Notes: generated from the letters alone by a model not told the origin. A DNA stretch of 64,000 nt from Carettochelys insculpta (GCF_033958435.1 NC_134138.1:271909798-271973797); one strand, 5' to 3'. Counted from the stretch's first letter, positions 1 through 11,892 are shown. Numbers and translations are program-made.

Positions 1-669
1 TCACAGTCTCAAGGGGATCGCTATGACCCAATCAGTCACCAGTATAAGAGGGTGGCTTGCCTCTGGCCTGGAGATCCTGTGGCCTAAGACAGCCTGATTA
101 CAGTATAAGCTGCAACTGAGTCAGGAAATTCCCTCTAACCGTTAGCAGTTGGCTGAAGGAGGGCGGGATAGGGGAATGTCAGAAAATTGCAGGCAGAGAG
201 ACAGGCTGTAGCAGGGAAGCGCTTAATATCTTATGGTTTGGAAGCCAGAACCAGAACCTGTTGCTCCAGTTAGGTAGGGTCTGTGGGAGCGGGTGGGGTG
301 TGGCCTACCAAAGCAGGACAAGCCCCAGGCAGGAAGGCTTGGGAGCAGCATTCCCTGTAATTTGTGGACTTGTTCAGCTTCTCAGGAGAGATCCCAAATG
401 CCATGGAGTTGATTAGCAGAGCACCCTCACCTCAGATCTTTGTTTCAACCAGTGGTACGCATGCGCACATGCCTCAGTGCATGTAAACATTTATTCTGCA
501 CGTGATGGAAAATATCTGTGTAATCCTCACACCTAGGTATGGTTCACTGTCCCATGTAGTGGCACCTAGATGACTTGCAGAGAGAAATAATGAGTCTTCT
601 GCACATGTTAACTGTGAGCCAGATGCCTATTAGCAGAAACTGTAGAGGCTTCTGCACTAAGATGCAGGG
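1..669. other. No recognisable gene or repeat
   Basis: I see no open frame of interest, no splice-flanked exon and no repeat family I can name in this stretch. It looks like ordinary intergenic DNA. Confidence 0.5.
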
Positions 670-907
670 TTTCATCTACACTAGAAGCCTCTGTCTACAA
701 AAGTTACTGTCAACAGATCGCGTTTACACATAAAAGCAGATCCATCTTTTGATGCACTCTGGTGACTAAAGGGCTCCCTGGGGTGTCTAGACAGATTTTT
801 TTGTCAACAGTTTCTGTTGACAAAATGCATTTAATGTGTACACGCCACAAGTTTGGTCTACAAATCCACAGTTTTGTCTACAAAACTCTCGAGTGTAGAC
901 ATAGGCC
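670..907. mobile_element. Harbinger-type MITE, 'gtcaacag' family
   Basis: The left end carries 'catctacac' and the right end 'gtgtagacataggcc', which are imperfect inverted termini. The interior repeats 'gtcaacag' and 'gtctacaaaa' motifs. A related copy lies at 63322-63549. Non-autonomous status is inferred from the absence of coding capacity; the boundaries are approximate. Confidence 0.6.
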
Positions 908-934
908 AGAGGTCCCAGATTCATGTCTCTCTAA

Positions 935-1279
935 TGTGTCTACACTCGAGAGTTTTGTTGACAGAAGGGGCCTTCTGTCAAAATAACTAAGGGTGCCTCT
1001 GTACACTTTAAGCATTCTGTTGACAGAACTCTCCATTTGCCTCGACAGTATTGTCCTTCAAGAATTTGAGGCACAGCAATCTGTCGACAGAAGTGCAGTG
1101 TAGACACTTCTGTTGATGCAGCGGACTTCTGGTTACTGGGCAGCCCTCTTCACAGAGCTGCCATTCTGCTTTCTGACACCAGAGGGCAGTGCAGTCTGGC
1201 AGCTCTCTAGTGACAGAGCAAGTTGGTGGGTAGGTGAAATCTGTCAATGGAGATTCTGCCAAGATTTCCCTGCAGACAC
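935..1279. mobile_element. Degenerate MITE-derived segment, 'gttgacagaa' family
   Basis: It starts with 'gtgtctacactcgagag' and contains repeated 'ttgacagaa' and 'tcgacagaag' motifs. It also has a stretch ('gggcagccct...agagggcag') closely paralleled inside the MITE at 63322-63549. The right end is unclear and may be cut by the next MITE. Confidence 0.5.
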
Positions 1280-1282
1280 AGT

Positions 1283-1739
1283 GGCCATTTCTACACATGA
1301 ACATGCCACTTTCAGAGAAAGTGTCATGCTCATAAACTGCCCAAAATATGCTAATGAGGTACAGATGCAAATACCCTGTGCCTCATTAGCATAAGGTCAC
1401 ATGATTTGGAGTCTGGAAGACATTCTTCCAGACTCTAAATCACCATTTTGAAGCGTGGCTGACGGGCAATCTTCTGGAAGGAAGGCCTTCTTCCGGAGTC
1501 CCCTTCTTCCTGAAAAGAAGGGGCCTCCAGAAGAAGGACTTCCTTCTGGAAGACCCCCCCAGGGCTACGCTTCTAAACAGTGTTTCTGAGTCCGGAAGAA
1601 CGTCTTCTGGACTCCAAATCACGTGACCTTATGCTAATGAGGCACAAGGAATTTGCATCTGTGCCTCATTAGCATATTTTGAGCCGTTTATTAGCATACC
1701 ATGCCACTTTTGGAGAAAGTGGCACGTGTAGAAACAGCC
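1283..1739. mobile_element. Palindromic Harbinger-type MITE with 3-bp TSD
   Basis: The termini are 'ggccatttctacac' and the inverted 'gtgtagaaacagcc'. The arms continue as inverted repeats through 'atgctaatgaggcac' blocks and a central hairpin rich in 'cttctggaag'. The direct repeat AGT flanks both sides (1280-1282 and 1740-1742), as expected for a 3-bp target duplication. There is no coding capacity. Confidence 0.8.
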
Positions 1740-1743
1740 AGTG

Positions 1744-2936
1744 GGTGCATCTACACTACAGCTCTGTTTCGAAAGAACATTTTTTGAAAGAGAACATTGA
1801 AAGATTGACTTTCAAAATGGAGCGTCCACAGACACCAGTGGGGACCAAAGGTCTGATCCATTATTTTCAAAGGCCCCGAGTGCAATTTCGAAAGACAGCG
1901 TCCACAGATACCGGGGCGCTCTTTCGAAAGAGCAGGGTCAGGAAGCACCACGGGCAGGGTTGCATGGTGGACGAGCCCTTCTGGGGCTGCCGCCGCCGTC
2001 CATTCAAAGGGCCCACCCCCACAGTCCTCAGTCTGCACACACTGAGGGCCAGCAGCCTGTCCCCAGGCAGTTACAGATGGAGAGCACAGAAGGCATCCCG
2101 GGCCCCCATGGACCCCGAGCAGCACTCCATCGCAGCCATGGCCAGCACGCTGGCTGCAGTCCTGACTGCTGTGCTGCAGCAGCTCCAGGTGGCAACCACA
2201 ATAGCCACCCTCCTGGGTGCCATCCTCAGGGCGCAACATCCCCAGCCAGTCCCCCGGGTCATCCACCATCTGTGGATCTTCCCCACAAGCAGCAACTGGT
2301 GGGACCAGCTGGTGCTGGAGGACTGGGGTGACACCCGGTGGCTACAGAACTTCAGGATCACCAAGAGGACATTCCTGGAGCTGTGCCACTGGCTCGCCCC
2401 AGTCCTCCAGCACCGGGACACCCACCTGGGGCTGGCGCTCTCCCTGCAGAAGAGAGAAGCTGGCCACCCCGGACAGTTACCAATCTGTCAGCCACCAGCT
2501 CGGGGTGGGAAAGGCCACCGTCAGGGGCGTACTTGTTGAGTTAAGCCTTGCCCAGCTCACACCTAGACTGCATGCAGGGGGCACCCTGGCAAGGAGCACC
2601 ATCGGGAAATGGGAGGGCAGCCCATGCTAGGGATGGGGACAGGGATGGGTGGGCACCCTGGGGACAGGCGCTGGGATGGGAACGGGAACAGGTGGGCACA
2701 CTGGAGACGGGGTGGGGATGGGCAGGCAAGCCACACCCCAACCCACACTCATGCCCGTGCCCTCACATGCCCTGCAGGTCTTCCAGGCTATCAACAAGGT
2801 GCTCCTGATACAGCTGGTCCACGTCGCGGACCTGGACACCACCATCTGGGGCTTCGAGGAGCTGGGTTCCCAAACTGCTTTAAGGACCCGGATGGCACCC
2901 ACATTGCCAACCATAGCTCTCCAAGGTGTTCGGTGT
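1744..2936 (+). mobile_element. Truncated PIF/Harbinger element (B-like)
   Basis: The left terminus is 'ggtgcatctacac', followed by 'tttcgaaaga' subterminal motifs resembling those at the right end of element B (26690-26860). The body carries a broken HARBI1-like transposase. The right end is missing; the sequence passes into a MIR-like SINE at about 2937. Confidence 0.7.
2108..2926 (+). pseudogene. HARBI1-like Harbinger transposase remnant
   Basis: A DDE transposase of the PIF/Harbinger superfamily would cut and paste the element through its terminal repeats. The frame opens with MDPEQ at 2108 and runs through a segment with SSNWWDQLVLEDW, then a helix-turn-helix-like part (TKRTFLELCHWLAP) up to about 2450, where the frame is lost. 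A short intron appears to have lain at roughly 2540-2777: the acceptor 'ccctgcag' is intact at 2777, while the donor is decayed (gagttaag instead of gaggtaag). The second exon begins VFQAINKVLL and reaches a mutated form of the first catalytic block (DPDGTH in another frame) near 2890, then stops. The downstream catalytic D and E region is absent. It cannot encode an active enzyme. The match to the transposases at 22.9-24.3 and 25.0-26.5 kb makes the family call firm. Confidence 0.8.
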
Positions 2937-3065
2937 CATCCCCGTTTTACAGATAGGGAAAGTGAAGCACGAGAAAGAGAAAGTGACTTGCCCCAGATCT
3001 CCCAGCAGTCAAGGCGGGAACCGAATCCAGGTCTTCTGTGTACCAGCCCAGCGTGCCATTCGCCG
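2937..3065 (-). repeat. MIR-like (CORE) SINE fragment
   Basis: The order 'ccgttttacagatagggaaa', 'aagtgacttgccc' and 'gaatccaggtcttctg' is that of the 3' half of ancient MIR/CORE-SINEs read in antisense. It begins exactly where the Harbinger remnant ends. Confidence 0.75.
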
Positions 3066-3273
3066 GGCAACACCGACTCCTTCACAGCAGCTCACTGTTT
3101 TTCTTGTAAGATTTCTGTCACCTTCTAGTTTTGTGCAGCTTTCAACTGCGCTGAGCTCTGACTCCCAGATAATTCCCTTTAGGAATGTCAATCTAGCATT
3201 AGTGCATTAGTCTCAAATCTATGCTTTGGGGACCTGCTTCTGTATATTTATTCAAAGCAAGGCAGGAAATACT

Positions 3274-3709
3274 GGCCATGGCTACATTAGCCCAAATCTT
3301 CAAAATGGCCATGCAAATGGCCATTTCAAAGATTACTAACGAGGTGCTGAAATACATAATCAGGGCCTCATTAGCATACCGGCGGCTGCAGCACTTCAAA
3401 ATTGCCATGGCTCACTGCTGCACGGCTCATCTAGACAGGGCTCCTTTTCGAAAGGACCCCCGGAACTTCAAAATTCCCTTATTCCTATCTGCTGATAGGG
3501 ATAGGTGGATTTCAAAGTTCCGGGGGTCCTTTCGAAAAGAAGCCCCCTCTGGACAAGCCACGCGGCAGCGAGCCGCAGCAATTTCGAAGCACCACAGCTG
3601 CCGGCATGCTAATGAGGTGCCAAATATGCATTTCAGCACCTAGTTAGTAATCTTCGAAATGGCTATTTGCATGGCCATTTCGAAGATTTGGGCTAATGTA
3701 GACATAGCC
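3274..3709. mobile_element. Palindromic Harbinger-type MITE with TSD ACT
   Basis: The termini 'ggccatggctacattagccc' and inverted 'gggctaatgtagacatagcc' flank long inverted arms with 'ggccatgcaaatggcc' and 'tcattagcat'. The central hairpin is 'cttttcgaaagg'. ACT is duplicated at 3271-3273 and 3710-3712. It is the same family as 16105-16525, 59019-59437 and 62633-63068, but more diverged between arms, so an older insertion. Confidence 0.85.
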
Positions 3710-3721
3710 ACTGAGTCATAG

Positions 3722-3810
3722 ATTTCAGAGGGGTAGCTGTGTTAGTCTCTTTCATAAAAAACAATGAGGAGTCTGGTGACACCTTAAAGACTATTTTATC
3801 ATGGTGTAAG
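3722..3810 (-). mobile_element. Penelope-like tail fragment
   Basis: Read on the minus strand this ends '...aacacagctacccctctg', the conserved 3' tail also seen at 4.2, 17.7, 19.8, 34.2, 41.9 and 47.9 kb. Only the tail is present and it is diverged. Confidence 0.65.
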
Positions 3811-3942
3811 CTTTTGTGAGTAGCAAATTGGACAAATCAGAGAATGCAGAGCTGGACAACACTGAAACATAGAAACTGCAGGTAGAGAAAGACTCTTTAG
3901 GGTATTTCTGAACAATACATCTGAAAATATTACACTTTTAAC

Positions 3943-4264
3943 ATTATTATACATAAACAACAAGAAGTCCTGTGGCACCTTATAGACTAACAGATATTTT
4001 GGAGCATAAGCTTTTGTGGGCTTTTCACATGATTGATTTGACCTTGTTAATTCTGGCCTTCCTCTTGACTGGGACTCTGTCCTTTTCATGAACCTATATA
4101 TTTAAACCCTCCTCTGGAACCCCCACTCATGCATGTGACGAAGCAGGTCTTTGCCCATGAAAGCTTATGCTCCAAAATATCTGTTAGTCTACAAGGTGCC
4201 ACGGGACTTCTTGTTGTTTTCACAGTTACAGACTAACTCAGCTACCCCTCTGATTATTATACAT
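3943..4264 (+). mobile_element. Penelope-like insertion, inverted-tail hairpin, 12-bp TSD
   Basis: A minus-oriented tail (3955-4025: 'agaagtcctgtggcacctta', 'ggagcataagc') lies head to head with a longer plus-oriented tail (about 4030-4252) that ends 'cagctacccctctg'. The direct repeat ATTATTATACAT flanks it at 3943-3954 and 4253-4264. Inverted partial copies and variable TSDs are a known habit of Penelope-like elements. No GIY-YIG or RT coding part remains here; assignment to PLE rests on tail architecture and on related copies. Confidence 0.75.
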
Positions 4265-4750
4265 GTATATTGTCCGAGACGGTTCTAAAACCTTCCAATA
4301 TATGTGGACAATGACCATGTCCCCCTGTAGCCATTGCTTAGCTATAGTGATTAAATCATTTAACTCAATCCCTCCTCTGTTTAAATCTCAATTCATTTCC
4401 CCACGTCTTTACTGAATTCCTTCCCATTTTTGAATCACTTTCTGCTAATGAGTTAGCCTGGCTCAGAAGGAAAGACCAAGAAAGCTAAATAGCTTTATCT
4501 TGGCAAAAGAGCTCTTACAGTTAGGACTAAAAATAATATTATATTCACTGTTTAAGATAGATTGATTGTTTTGTTTCTTCCATTTTAGCACTTGGCAGGT
4601 GTTGCCACATTACAGTGATGGGGAACATGTCATTATTTAGGCAGAAGCACAGACGGGCATGATAAGCATCCCCCAGGATTTCAAGAGCATTAACAGTAAG
4701 GAAGCATAAGAATGTAACTGTTAGCTCTAGCATGATGGAACCCTAACTAG
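4265..4750. other. AT-rich intergenic DNA
   Basis: No gene or named repeat is seen. Confidence 0.5.
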
Positions 4751-4751
4751 T

Positions 4752-5703
4752 CTGGTAATATAAAGGAAGCCACATGCGGCTTTTTAAGGACTTCTTTGTG
4801 GCTTCCGAAGCAATAAGTGCAAAGTAAAAAACAAAAACAAACAAAAAAAAACCAAAAAAGCCTCCTAATTGTTTTTGATAAATGGTGAACGTCTAAAAGC
4901 CCCAAAATGAACAACTCCTATCTAAACAGCAAATGATACGTGATCTTGAAATGTTGGATAACTCCCCCTACTGCCCTCCAAAGAGAGAGAAGGTTCAGAA
5001 GTAAAAGTCAGGAAGACAGTGGTACAAACACACATGAGAAATCTGAGGGAAGAGAATATGTAAAAAGTTTGCGAACATCCTGCTGTAAACATATATTACT
5101 TTGCAAATCACTGGCCACATCTACACTAGCAAGTTTGTTCAAATATTTTTTCAAAAGAAGAGGATCTTTCAAAATATCTGGAGGGACGTCTACACACGCA
5201 AAGTGTTCTTTTGGAAGTAAATCGAAAGAATACAGCACTCCTTTCAAAAGTGCTCTTCCACTCCTGTTTCAGGAAGAGTGCTGGCTTTCGAAAGAAAACA
5301 TGTGTAGATGCTCCATGGGCCCTTCTTTTTCAAAAGAGCAGTCCTCATGGCGCCGGATTTTTGACGCCTGGTCTGTTTTTTTGATAGAGCGGGGGCTGTG
5401 TGGATGCTCTCTTTTGAAAGAGCTGATCACTCTTTTGATCCGCTTTTTTGTGTGTGGACGCACTCTTTTGACAGAAGTTCTTTCAGACGAGACCTTCCAG
5501 AAGGGCTTCTTTCAAAAAATCCCAGTAGTGTAGATGTAGCCATTGTGTGCATGCTGTTCTTAAAATAGGGGTTGCAGAAAATATGGTTTGATGTTATTTA
5601 TTATGACCATCTCATATTCGCATGCGTTGCGGCTCTCGAATTACTGAGTTTTTAAATGAATTGGAAAAAATGGCTCCTCTTCCTATTTTGGTTGCTGACC
5701 CCT
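4752..5703. mobile_element. hAT-like non-autonomous element split by a MITE
   Basis: The left part has 'gaagccacatgcggcttttt' and 'ccgaagcaataagtgc'; the right part has 'gcgttgcggctctcg' and ends 'ggttgctgacccctg'. This pairing is typical of a common amniote hAT-derived repeat. Flanks AACTAGTC and ACCTAGTG could be a decayed 8-bp duplication. The element is interrupted at 5113-5541. A poly-purine AAAC-rich tract lies at 4825-4860. Confidence 0.5.
5113..5541. mobile_element. Harbinger-type MITE inside a hAT-like element
   Basis: The termini are 'ggccacatctacacta' and inverted 'agtgtagatgtagcc'. The interior has repeated 'cttttgaaagag' motifs and internal 'gtctacacacgca' and 'tgtgtggacgca' blocks. 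It has the same subterminal style as the right end of the remnant at 45700-45934 and as element B. It is non-coding. Confidence 0.75.
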
Positions 5704-7729
5704 GACCTAGTGAGTATCTTTCTTGTTCTCAAATGAAATAATTGTGTCTGTCATTCTCTGAATCTTAAATGTTCAAAAATCAGGCCAGTTAAATCCCTCC
5801 ACTAACAACTACCATAACTGCAATGGAGCTGGCCACACCAGTGCTGGCTGCAGTGCGCTGACTCACAGTGGTCCAGCTCATGTTCACCTGCCTTGATCTG
5901 TGTAATGTGGTACCTATCACTTGGTAATGCTACCCCTTCCTTTTCTGTCCTGTGCACCAAGGCAGCGGTAGATTGGGAAATCAGGCCGGGAGATGGCTCC
6001 ATGGTGCCATATAGTTTGGAGTTAGGTATGGTGCCGTTTCTGAATGGAGCAGGTGGTGTCATTGGGAAGAGCAGGAGCTGATGACAAGTGCCATGAATGC
6101 TTTTCAAGGGCAGGTTTTCATTTGGTGTGTGTATAGGGGAAGGGGGGCAGGGCCTTCTGGTAGGATTGGATGCAGTTCCCATTCGGTCTCAAGCCACATT
6201 TGTTCCTGTTGCCCTTGCTCCCCAGATACTAAGCACCACCAATGGGCTGCAAGACAAACCGATGATGACATAAATTGCTAGTGTGCCAGTTGCTCACACC
6301 ATATCACCTGGTTCCACCTTGACCCTCACCATCCAAGCAACCATTTTCCGTTACTCGCATTAGATTTTCCAGTTACGTTGTCCCTCTGAATTTCAAACTG
6401 CTGCTAGTACATGATTTTCCTTGAAAAGATATGTACTACTCTGAAAAAAGTATTGAATAATGTGCTGCCTTACAAGAGAAGCACAAGCTGTACCTAGAAA
6501 GAATTATTCCAATTCCGTGGGATTCTTGGAAATTGAGATGGCAGCTGGTTATTGACAACTCGGTTCTGCTGGACACAAAGTGACAAACTCCTTAAAGATC
6601 TTAATCTGGAAATGGTGCACTGCATATTGATTGACAGCTATAGGACATTTCAGACGTCTGCTATACACCTTATGGAATTTATATGTGCACAATTTAAAAA
6701 CAAGCTTTGGTATTGATGCATTTAACTCATGGAGCTGATGACCCAAGGCCTGGTCCTTCACTACTTTGCACCCTTTTGGGTCATTTATGCTTCAATCTAG
6801 TGGTACAGCTGCCCCACTCCATCAAGAAAGAAGTTAAAGCAGGCTGGAGGGAGCCTGCACAGAGCCCCAGCCAATTAGGAAAGGGCTCCTAGGGGAGCCA
6901 TTCAGTGGGAAGCTTGTTGACGTAGCCCTGTTTATAAGAAGCTGCTCAGCAGAGCAGAAGCAGTTGGATCTTGCTCAGGGAGGGGACAGGACTGGCTAAC
7001 AGCTTGGGAGAAACACCTGGAGGCAGCAGTTTTGGGCAGGCTCAGGGAAGTCAGACAGAGGCTTCAGCTTGACACCTGCCAGACTAGTGGCCTGATTATA
7101 AGAGCCAAGAGGGTGCAAGGATCATGGGGAAGTGGCCCAGGAAGTGAGAGGTATTAGCAGGGAGAAAAAGAGGGCAGAGCAAGGCTGCTGTCAGAGGGTT
7201 CCTGGTGTACATGACTATGAAACATGCAAATCAGCACATTATCTGGCCGTACGTTCTCATATCCTTGGCATTCGGAGGCAAAGTATTCCTTGCCCGTGAA
7301 AAATCCTCATAAAAGTGGGAAGAACTTCCCTTGATTGAACTCACAAAGTTTCCATCCATGGGGTGCGGGGAGGATTGATAAAATGCACATATCTCAGTAC
7401 TGGGGAAATCCTGCATGGACGGCAGGGGAAAATAGAACAATACTAGTGACTTCATATCACATTGTTTGTGGTTTTTTTCTCCCTGTGGGAGCACAGTCCC
7501 TTTCAGGAGTCCTGCTGGTTTGGCCTCTGCATTGACCTGGCCTCTCCACTGTCACACATAGGGAGCGTGCTTTCATAGGCCTTCATTCCCATCAGGAAGT
7601 TCCTAGGGGGTTGCAAAAGGCCAGTGCTATGGGGAGTGGTCATTTCCCTGGCCTCAGCTCAGCCAGCTCCTTCCAGAACCTTAGGCAGTCCAACTTCTTA
7701 AAAGGGGGCTTTAAAGAGGATGGAGACTG
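5704..7729. other. Intergenic DNA without identified features
   Basis: Short open frames here have no recognisable motif and no splice-flanked organisation. I see no repeat that I can name. Confidence 0.5.
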
Positions 7730-8018
7730 TTAGTGGTGACAGACAGAAGAACAAGGAACAATGGTCTGAAGTTACAGAAGGAGAGGTGTAGGCTGGATAT
7801 AAGGAAAAACTATTTCACCAGGAGGGTGGTGAAGCACTGGAATGCGTTACTGAGAGAGGTGGTGGAATCTCCATCCCTAGAGGTTTTTAAGTCCTGGCTT
7901 AACATAGTTATGGGTGGTACGATTTAATTGGGGTTGATCCTGCTTTAGGCAGGGGGCTGGACTAGATGACCTCCCGAGGTCCCTTCCAGCCCTAAAATTC
8001 TATGATTCTATGATTACC
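7730..8018 (+). mobile_element. CR1 LINE 3' end with ORF2 C-terminus
   Basis: Translation from 7733 gives the CR1 ORF2 carboxy end with motifs [20 protein letters not shown] and [14 protein letters not shown] and a stop at 7925-7927. The 3' UTR then reads 'ggctggactagatgacctcc' and ends in the CR1 8-mer repeat 'attctatgattctatga' at 7998-8014. The copy is severely 5'-truncated, which is usual for CR1. Confidence 0.92.
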
Positions 8019-8679
8019 AAGAGAAAGGAGGAAGCATACAACAACCAGGGCAATGCATAGAGGGAGCATAGAGAGTCACATGGACCTCCCAGCATAGCCC
8101 CTCCCACACATTCATTGCCAGTGCCACACCACTCCATGGGAGGGTCAGGACTGTCTCTGCACTGACCAGAAGTGGTGTGGGGCTCCTAGGGAAGAGGTGT
8201 GAGGGGGCGGGGTTGGAGCATAGGTGAAGCAAGGCAGTGGTGGGTCAGGGCAGGGGCATGTGACTGGTGCACACTCATAGAAGCCCCCTCCCCATTTACC
8301 ACTGTACAACAAAGTTGCTATTTCCCATTATCCTTCCTGATGGCAGGTTTTGCTCCTCTCCCTCGAAGTGGCTGGAGGAGACAATCGGACCACATTTGTC
8401 TCCTCCTCACCCAGTGATGATTCTTCTGTTCACTGGAAGATACAAGCATTCAGCATGCACACAGTTCCTCTCAGGACAGGAATCTGTCATGGCATGTGCC
8501 CATCTCAGAGACGGAGTGCACGTGAAAGTGATGCATGGATGCAGTAGCAGAGCTTAAACATGTCTAATGGTTTGCAGGGGATTTATTGCCCTGCAGAAGG
8601 AATTCTATTGAATCACACTGTGTTCATCTGGAAAAGGCCCTTGTACATAAGAGGACAATATTGTGAAAGTGCATTGAAT

Positions 8680-8790
8680 CATATGATAGAATATAGCTCT
8701 GGGAGTCATCGGGCCCAATCACCTGCTCAAAGCAGGACCAAGCACAACTCAATCATCTGAGTCAGAGCTTTATCAAGCTGGGACATAAAA
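8680..8790 (-). mobile_element. CR1-type 3' end fragment
   Basis: In antisense it contains the CR1 3' UTR series 'cctgctcaaagcaggacca', 'tcagagctttatcaagctgg'. It lacks both ends and is diverged. Confidence 0.65.
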
Positions 8791-8933
8791 AATGTGCAGG
8801 ATGTTCCTGACCTATAGAGATCCTGACATTCATGCCCAGAGCGCTTTCAGTTTGCTGGAATGTAAGTGGTGAAGCAGCTTATCCCTGTTATTTTGCATGT
8901 CTTGCATGATTCCTGCCATTTTAGGGCAATGAA

Positions 8934-11300
8934 AGATCACAGAACACAAGGACTGGAAGGGACCTCGAGAGGCCATTCAGTCCAGCCCCCTGTCCCAATG
9001 GCAGGACCAAGTACTATCTAAACCATCCCTGATAGACATCTATCTAACCTGTTCTTAAATATCTCCAGCGATGGAGATTCCACAACCTCCTTTGCCAATT
9101 TATTCCACTGTTTGAGCACCCTGACAGTTAGGAACTTTTTCCTAATGTCCAACCTAAACCTCCCTTGCTGCAGTTTAAGCCCATTGCCTCTTGTTCTATT
9201 CTCAGAGGCCAAGAAGAACAAGTTTCCTCCTTCCGCCTTATGACTCCCGTTTAGATACCTGAAAACTGCTATCATGTCTCCCCTCAATATTCTCTTTTCC
9301 AAACTAAACAAGCCTAGTTCTTTCAACCTTTTTTCATAGGTCACATTCTCTAGACCTTTAATCATTCTTGTCGCTCTTTGCTGGACCCTCTCTAGTTTCT
9401 TCACATCTTTTTTGAACTGCGGTGCCCAGAGCTGGACAAAATACTCCAGCTGAGGCCTAACCAGCGCAGAGTAGAGTGGAAGAATGACTTATCGTGTCTT
9501 GTTCACAACACACCTGTTAAAGCATCCCAGAATCATGTTTGCTTTTTTTGCAACAGCATCACACTGTTGACTCATATTTAGCCTGTGGTCCACTATAATC
9601 CCTAGATCCCTTTCTGCTGTAGTCATTCCTAGACAGTCTCTCCCCATTCTGTATGTGTGAAACTGATTGTTCCTTCCCAAGTGGAGCACTTTGCATTTGT
9701 CCTTATTAAACTTCATCCTGTTTACCTCAGACCATTTCTCTAATTTATCCAGATCATTTTAAATTACAACCCTATCCTCCAAAACTGTTGCAACCCCTCC
9801 CAACTTGGTATCATCTGCAAACTTAATAAGTGTACTTTCTATCTAAATCATTGATGAAGACATTGAACAGAACCGGTCCTAGCACAGACCCCTGTGGAAC
9901 CTCACTTGTTATACTTTTCCAGCAGGATTGAGAATCATTAAGAACTACTCTCTGGGTACGGTTATCCAGCCAATTATGCACCCACCTTATAGTAGCCTCA
10001 TCTAAATTGTATTTGCCTAGTTTTTTTATAAGAATATCATGAGAGACCGTATCAAATGCTTTTCTAAAGTCTAGGTATACCATATCTACCGCTTCTCCCC
10101 TATCCACAAGGCTTGTTATCCTATCAAAGAAAGCTATCAGATTAGTTTGACAAGATTTATTCTTTACAAACCCATGCTGGCTGTTTCCTATCACCTTACC
10201 ACCTTCCAAGTGCTTGCAGATGATTTCTTTAATTATCTTCTCCATTATCTTTCCTGGCACTGAAGTTAAGCTGACTGGCCTGTAGTTTCCTGGGTTATTC
10301 TTATTCCCCCTTTTATAGATGGGCACTATATTTGCCCTTTTCCAGTCTTCTGGAATCTCTCCTGTCTCCCATGATTTTCCAAAGATGATAGATAAAGGCT
10401 CAGCTACCTCCTCTATCAGCTCCTTGAGTATTTTAGGGTGCATTTCATCAGGCCCTGGTGACTTGCAGACATTTAATTTTCCTAAGTGATTTTTAACTTG
10501 TTCTTTTTTTATTTCAACTTCTAACCCTACCCCTTTCCCACTAGCATTCACTATGTTGGGCATTCCTTCATCAGACTTCTCAGTGAAGATCGAAACAAAG
10601 AAGTCATTAAGCATCTCTGCCATTTTCAAGTTCCCTGTTACTGTTTCTCTCTCCTCGCTGAGCAATGGCCCTACCCTTTCCCTGGTCTTCCTCTTGTTTC
10701 TAATATATTTATAAAAAGCCTTCTTGTTTCCCTTTATGCCTGTAGCTAGTTTGAGCTCATTTTGTCCCTTAGCCTTTCTAACCTTTCTCCTGCATTTTTG
10801 TGTTGTTTGCCTATAGTCATCCTTTGTAATTTTTCCTTGTTTCCATTTTTTATACAATTCCTTTTTTATTTTGAGATCATGCAAGATCTCCTGGTTAAGC
10901 CAAGGCAGTCTTTTTCCATATTTTCTATCTTTCCTACACAGCAGGATAGCTTGCTTTTGGGCCCTTAATAATGTCCCTTTGAAAAACTGCCAGCTCTGCT
11001 CAGCTATTTTTCCCATCAGTTTTGCTTCTCCTGGGACCTTACCTACCAGCTCTCTGAGTTTACCAAAATCTGCCCTCCTGAAATCCGTTATCTCTATTTT
11101 GCTGTTTACTGTTCTATCCTTCCTCAAGATTGTGAACTCTATGATTTCATGATCACTTTCACCCAAGCTGCCTTCCACCTTCAAGTTCTCTACCAATTCC
11201 TCTCTATTTGTTAAAATCAAATCTAAAACAGCTTCCCCCTGGTAGCTTTTTCAACCTTTTGGAATAAAAAATGTGACATACAATTTTCTGCAACCATCTT
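8934..11300 (-). mobile_element. CR1 LINE, 5'-truncated, about 2.4 kb
   Basis: On the minus strand this runs from the end of the endonuclease domain through reverse transcriptase to the CR1 3' UTR. The 3' end lies near 8934 ('ggaagggacctcgagaggcc' in antisense, 8958-8977). Continuity with CR1 fades above about 11300, taken as the truncation point. The copy is the longest LINE in the window. Confidence 0.92.
9018..11220 (-). pseudogene. CR1 ORF2 (endonuclease end plus reverse transcriptase), broken
   Basis: CR1 ORF2 makes the apurinic-type endonuclease and reverse transcriptase that copies the LINE at the target site. The first open block (11220 to 9823, 465 codons) starts inside the end of the endonuclease domain with [14 protein letters not shown]. 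It continues with the linker and RT motifs [48 protein letters not shown] and [20 protein letters not shown] frameshift at about 9825 ends this frame (KYTY stop) just before the catalytic FADDTK block, which sits in another frame near 9800-9817. The next piece (9716 to 9489) has FNKDKCKVLHLG and RDLGIIVDHRL, and the last (9404 to 9018) is the C-terminal region ending RLDRCLSGMV. N-terminal ORF2 and ORF1 are missing. The divergence and frameshifts show it is inactive. Confidence 0.92.
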
Positions 11301-11890
11301 TGGCTCCATATAGCCCTTGAATTCTGATTCCACTCAGAGTTGCCTCCATAGCAAGATCTAAAAATATTGTTCACTTCTAAAAATGAGTGTCCTCTCCATG
11401 GGAAACACACAACATTGGTGTTCCTCCTATGTCACGAAGAGCATCATTCCTACTGCAGTCAAAGCCAGACTTTGTAGACTTTGCCATCCATGGAGGTGAG
11501 ATTTAAATAACTGCCTGTGCATCTTCTCTGACAAAATTGTCCTTGAGCAGCAGTGAGAGCCCTTTAATTCTGGCAAAGCACATTTCCCCTGTGACACTGG
11601 ACGCCTTTCTGAGTTATCATAGAGATGACTGCTTCCAAACACGAGTCTCAATATGCCTCCCACTGAAGTCAGTGGTAAATCTCCATTCTTGAGGCAAGCA
11701 GGAAAGAAGGCAGAACTGTGTTGCATGCTTCAAGTGACATTTTAATGGGGTGGATTATGGCTCAGTGAAGGACACCGAGGCCTAGGTCAATGGGACCAAA
11801 GATGGCAAATGTGTCAGAGACAGTGCACAGAGACAGAACACGTCTTGTGTCAGAAAGAGAGGGAAACACTATGTCGACCCCCTTACATCA
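11301..11890. other. Intergenic DNA without identified features
   Basis: No gene or confident repeat. A short 'cccactgaagtcagtgg' stretch at 11659-11675 resembles a common dispersed amniote repeat but is too short to classify. Confidence 0.4.
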
Positions 11891-11892
11891 CA

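Noticed and set aside
4940..5533. A 197-codon plus-strand frame
   Set aside because: It spans the junction of a hAT-like repeat and a MITE and carries no protein family motif.
10762..11152. Plus-strand frames with hydrophobic stretches (possible membrane protein)
   Set aside because: They are antisense to the CR1 ORF2, whose minus-strand frame has clear reverse-transcriptase motifs.
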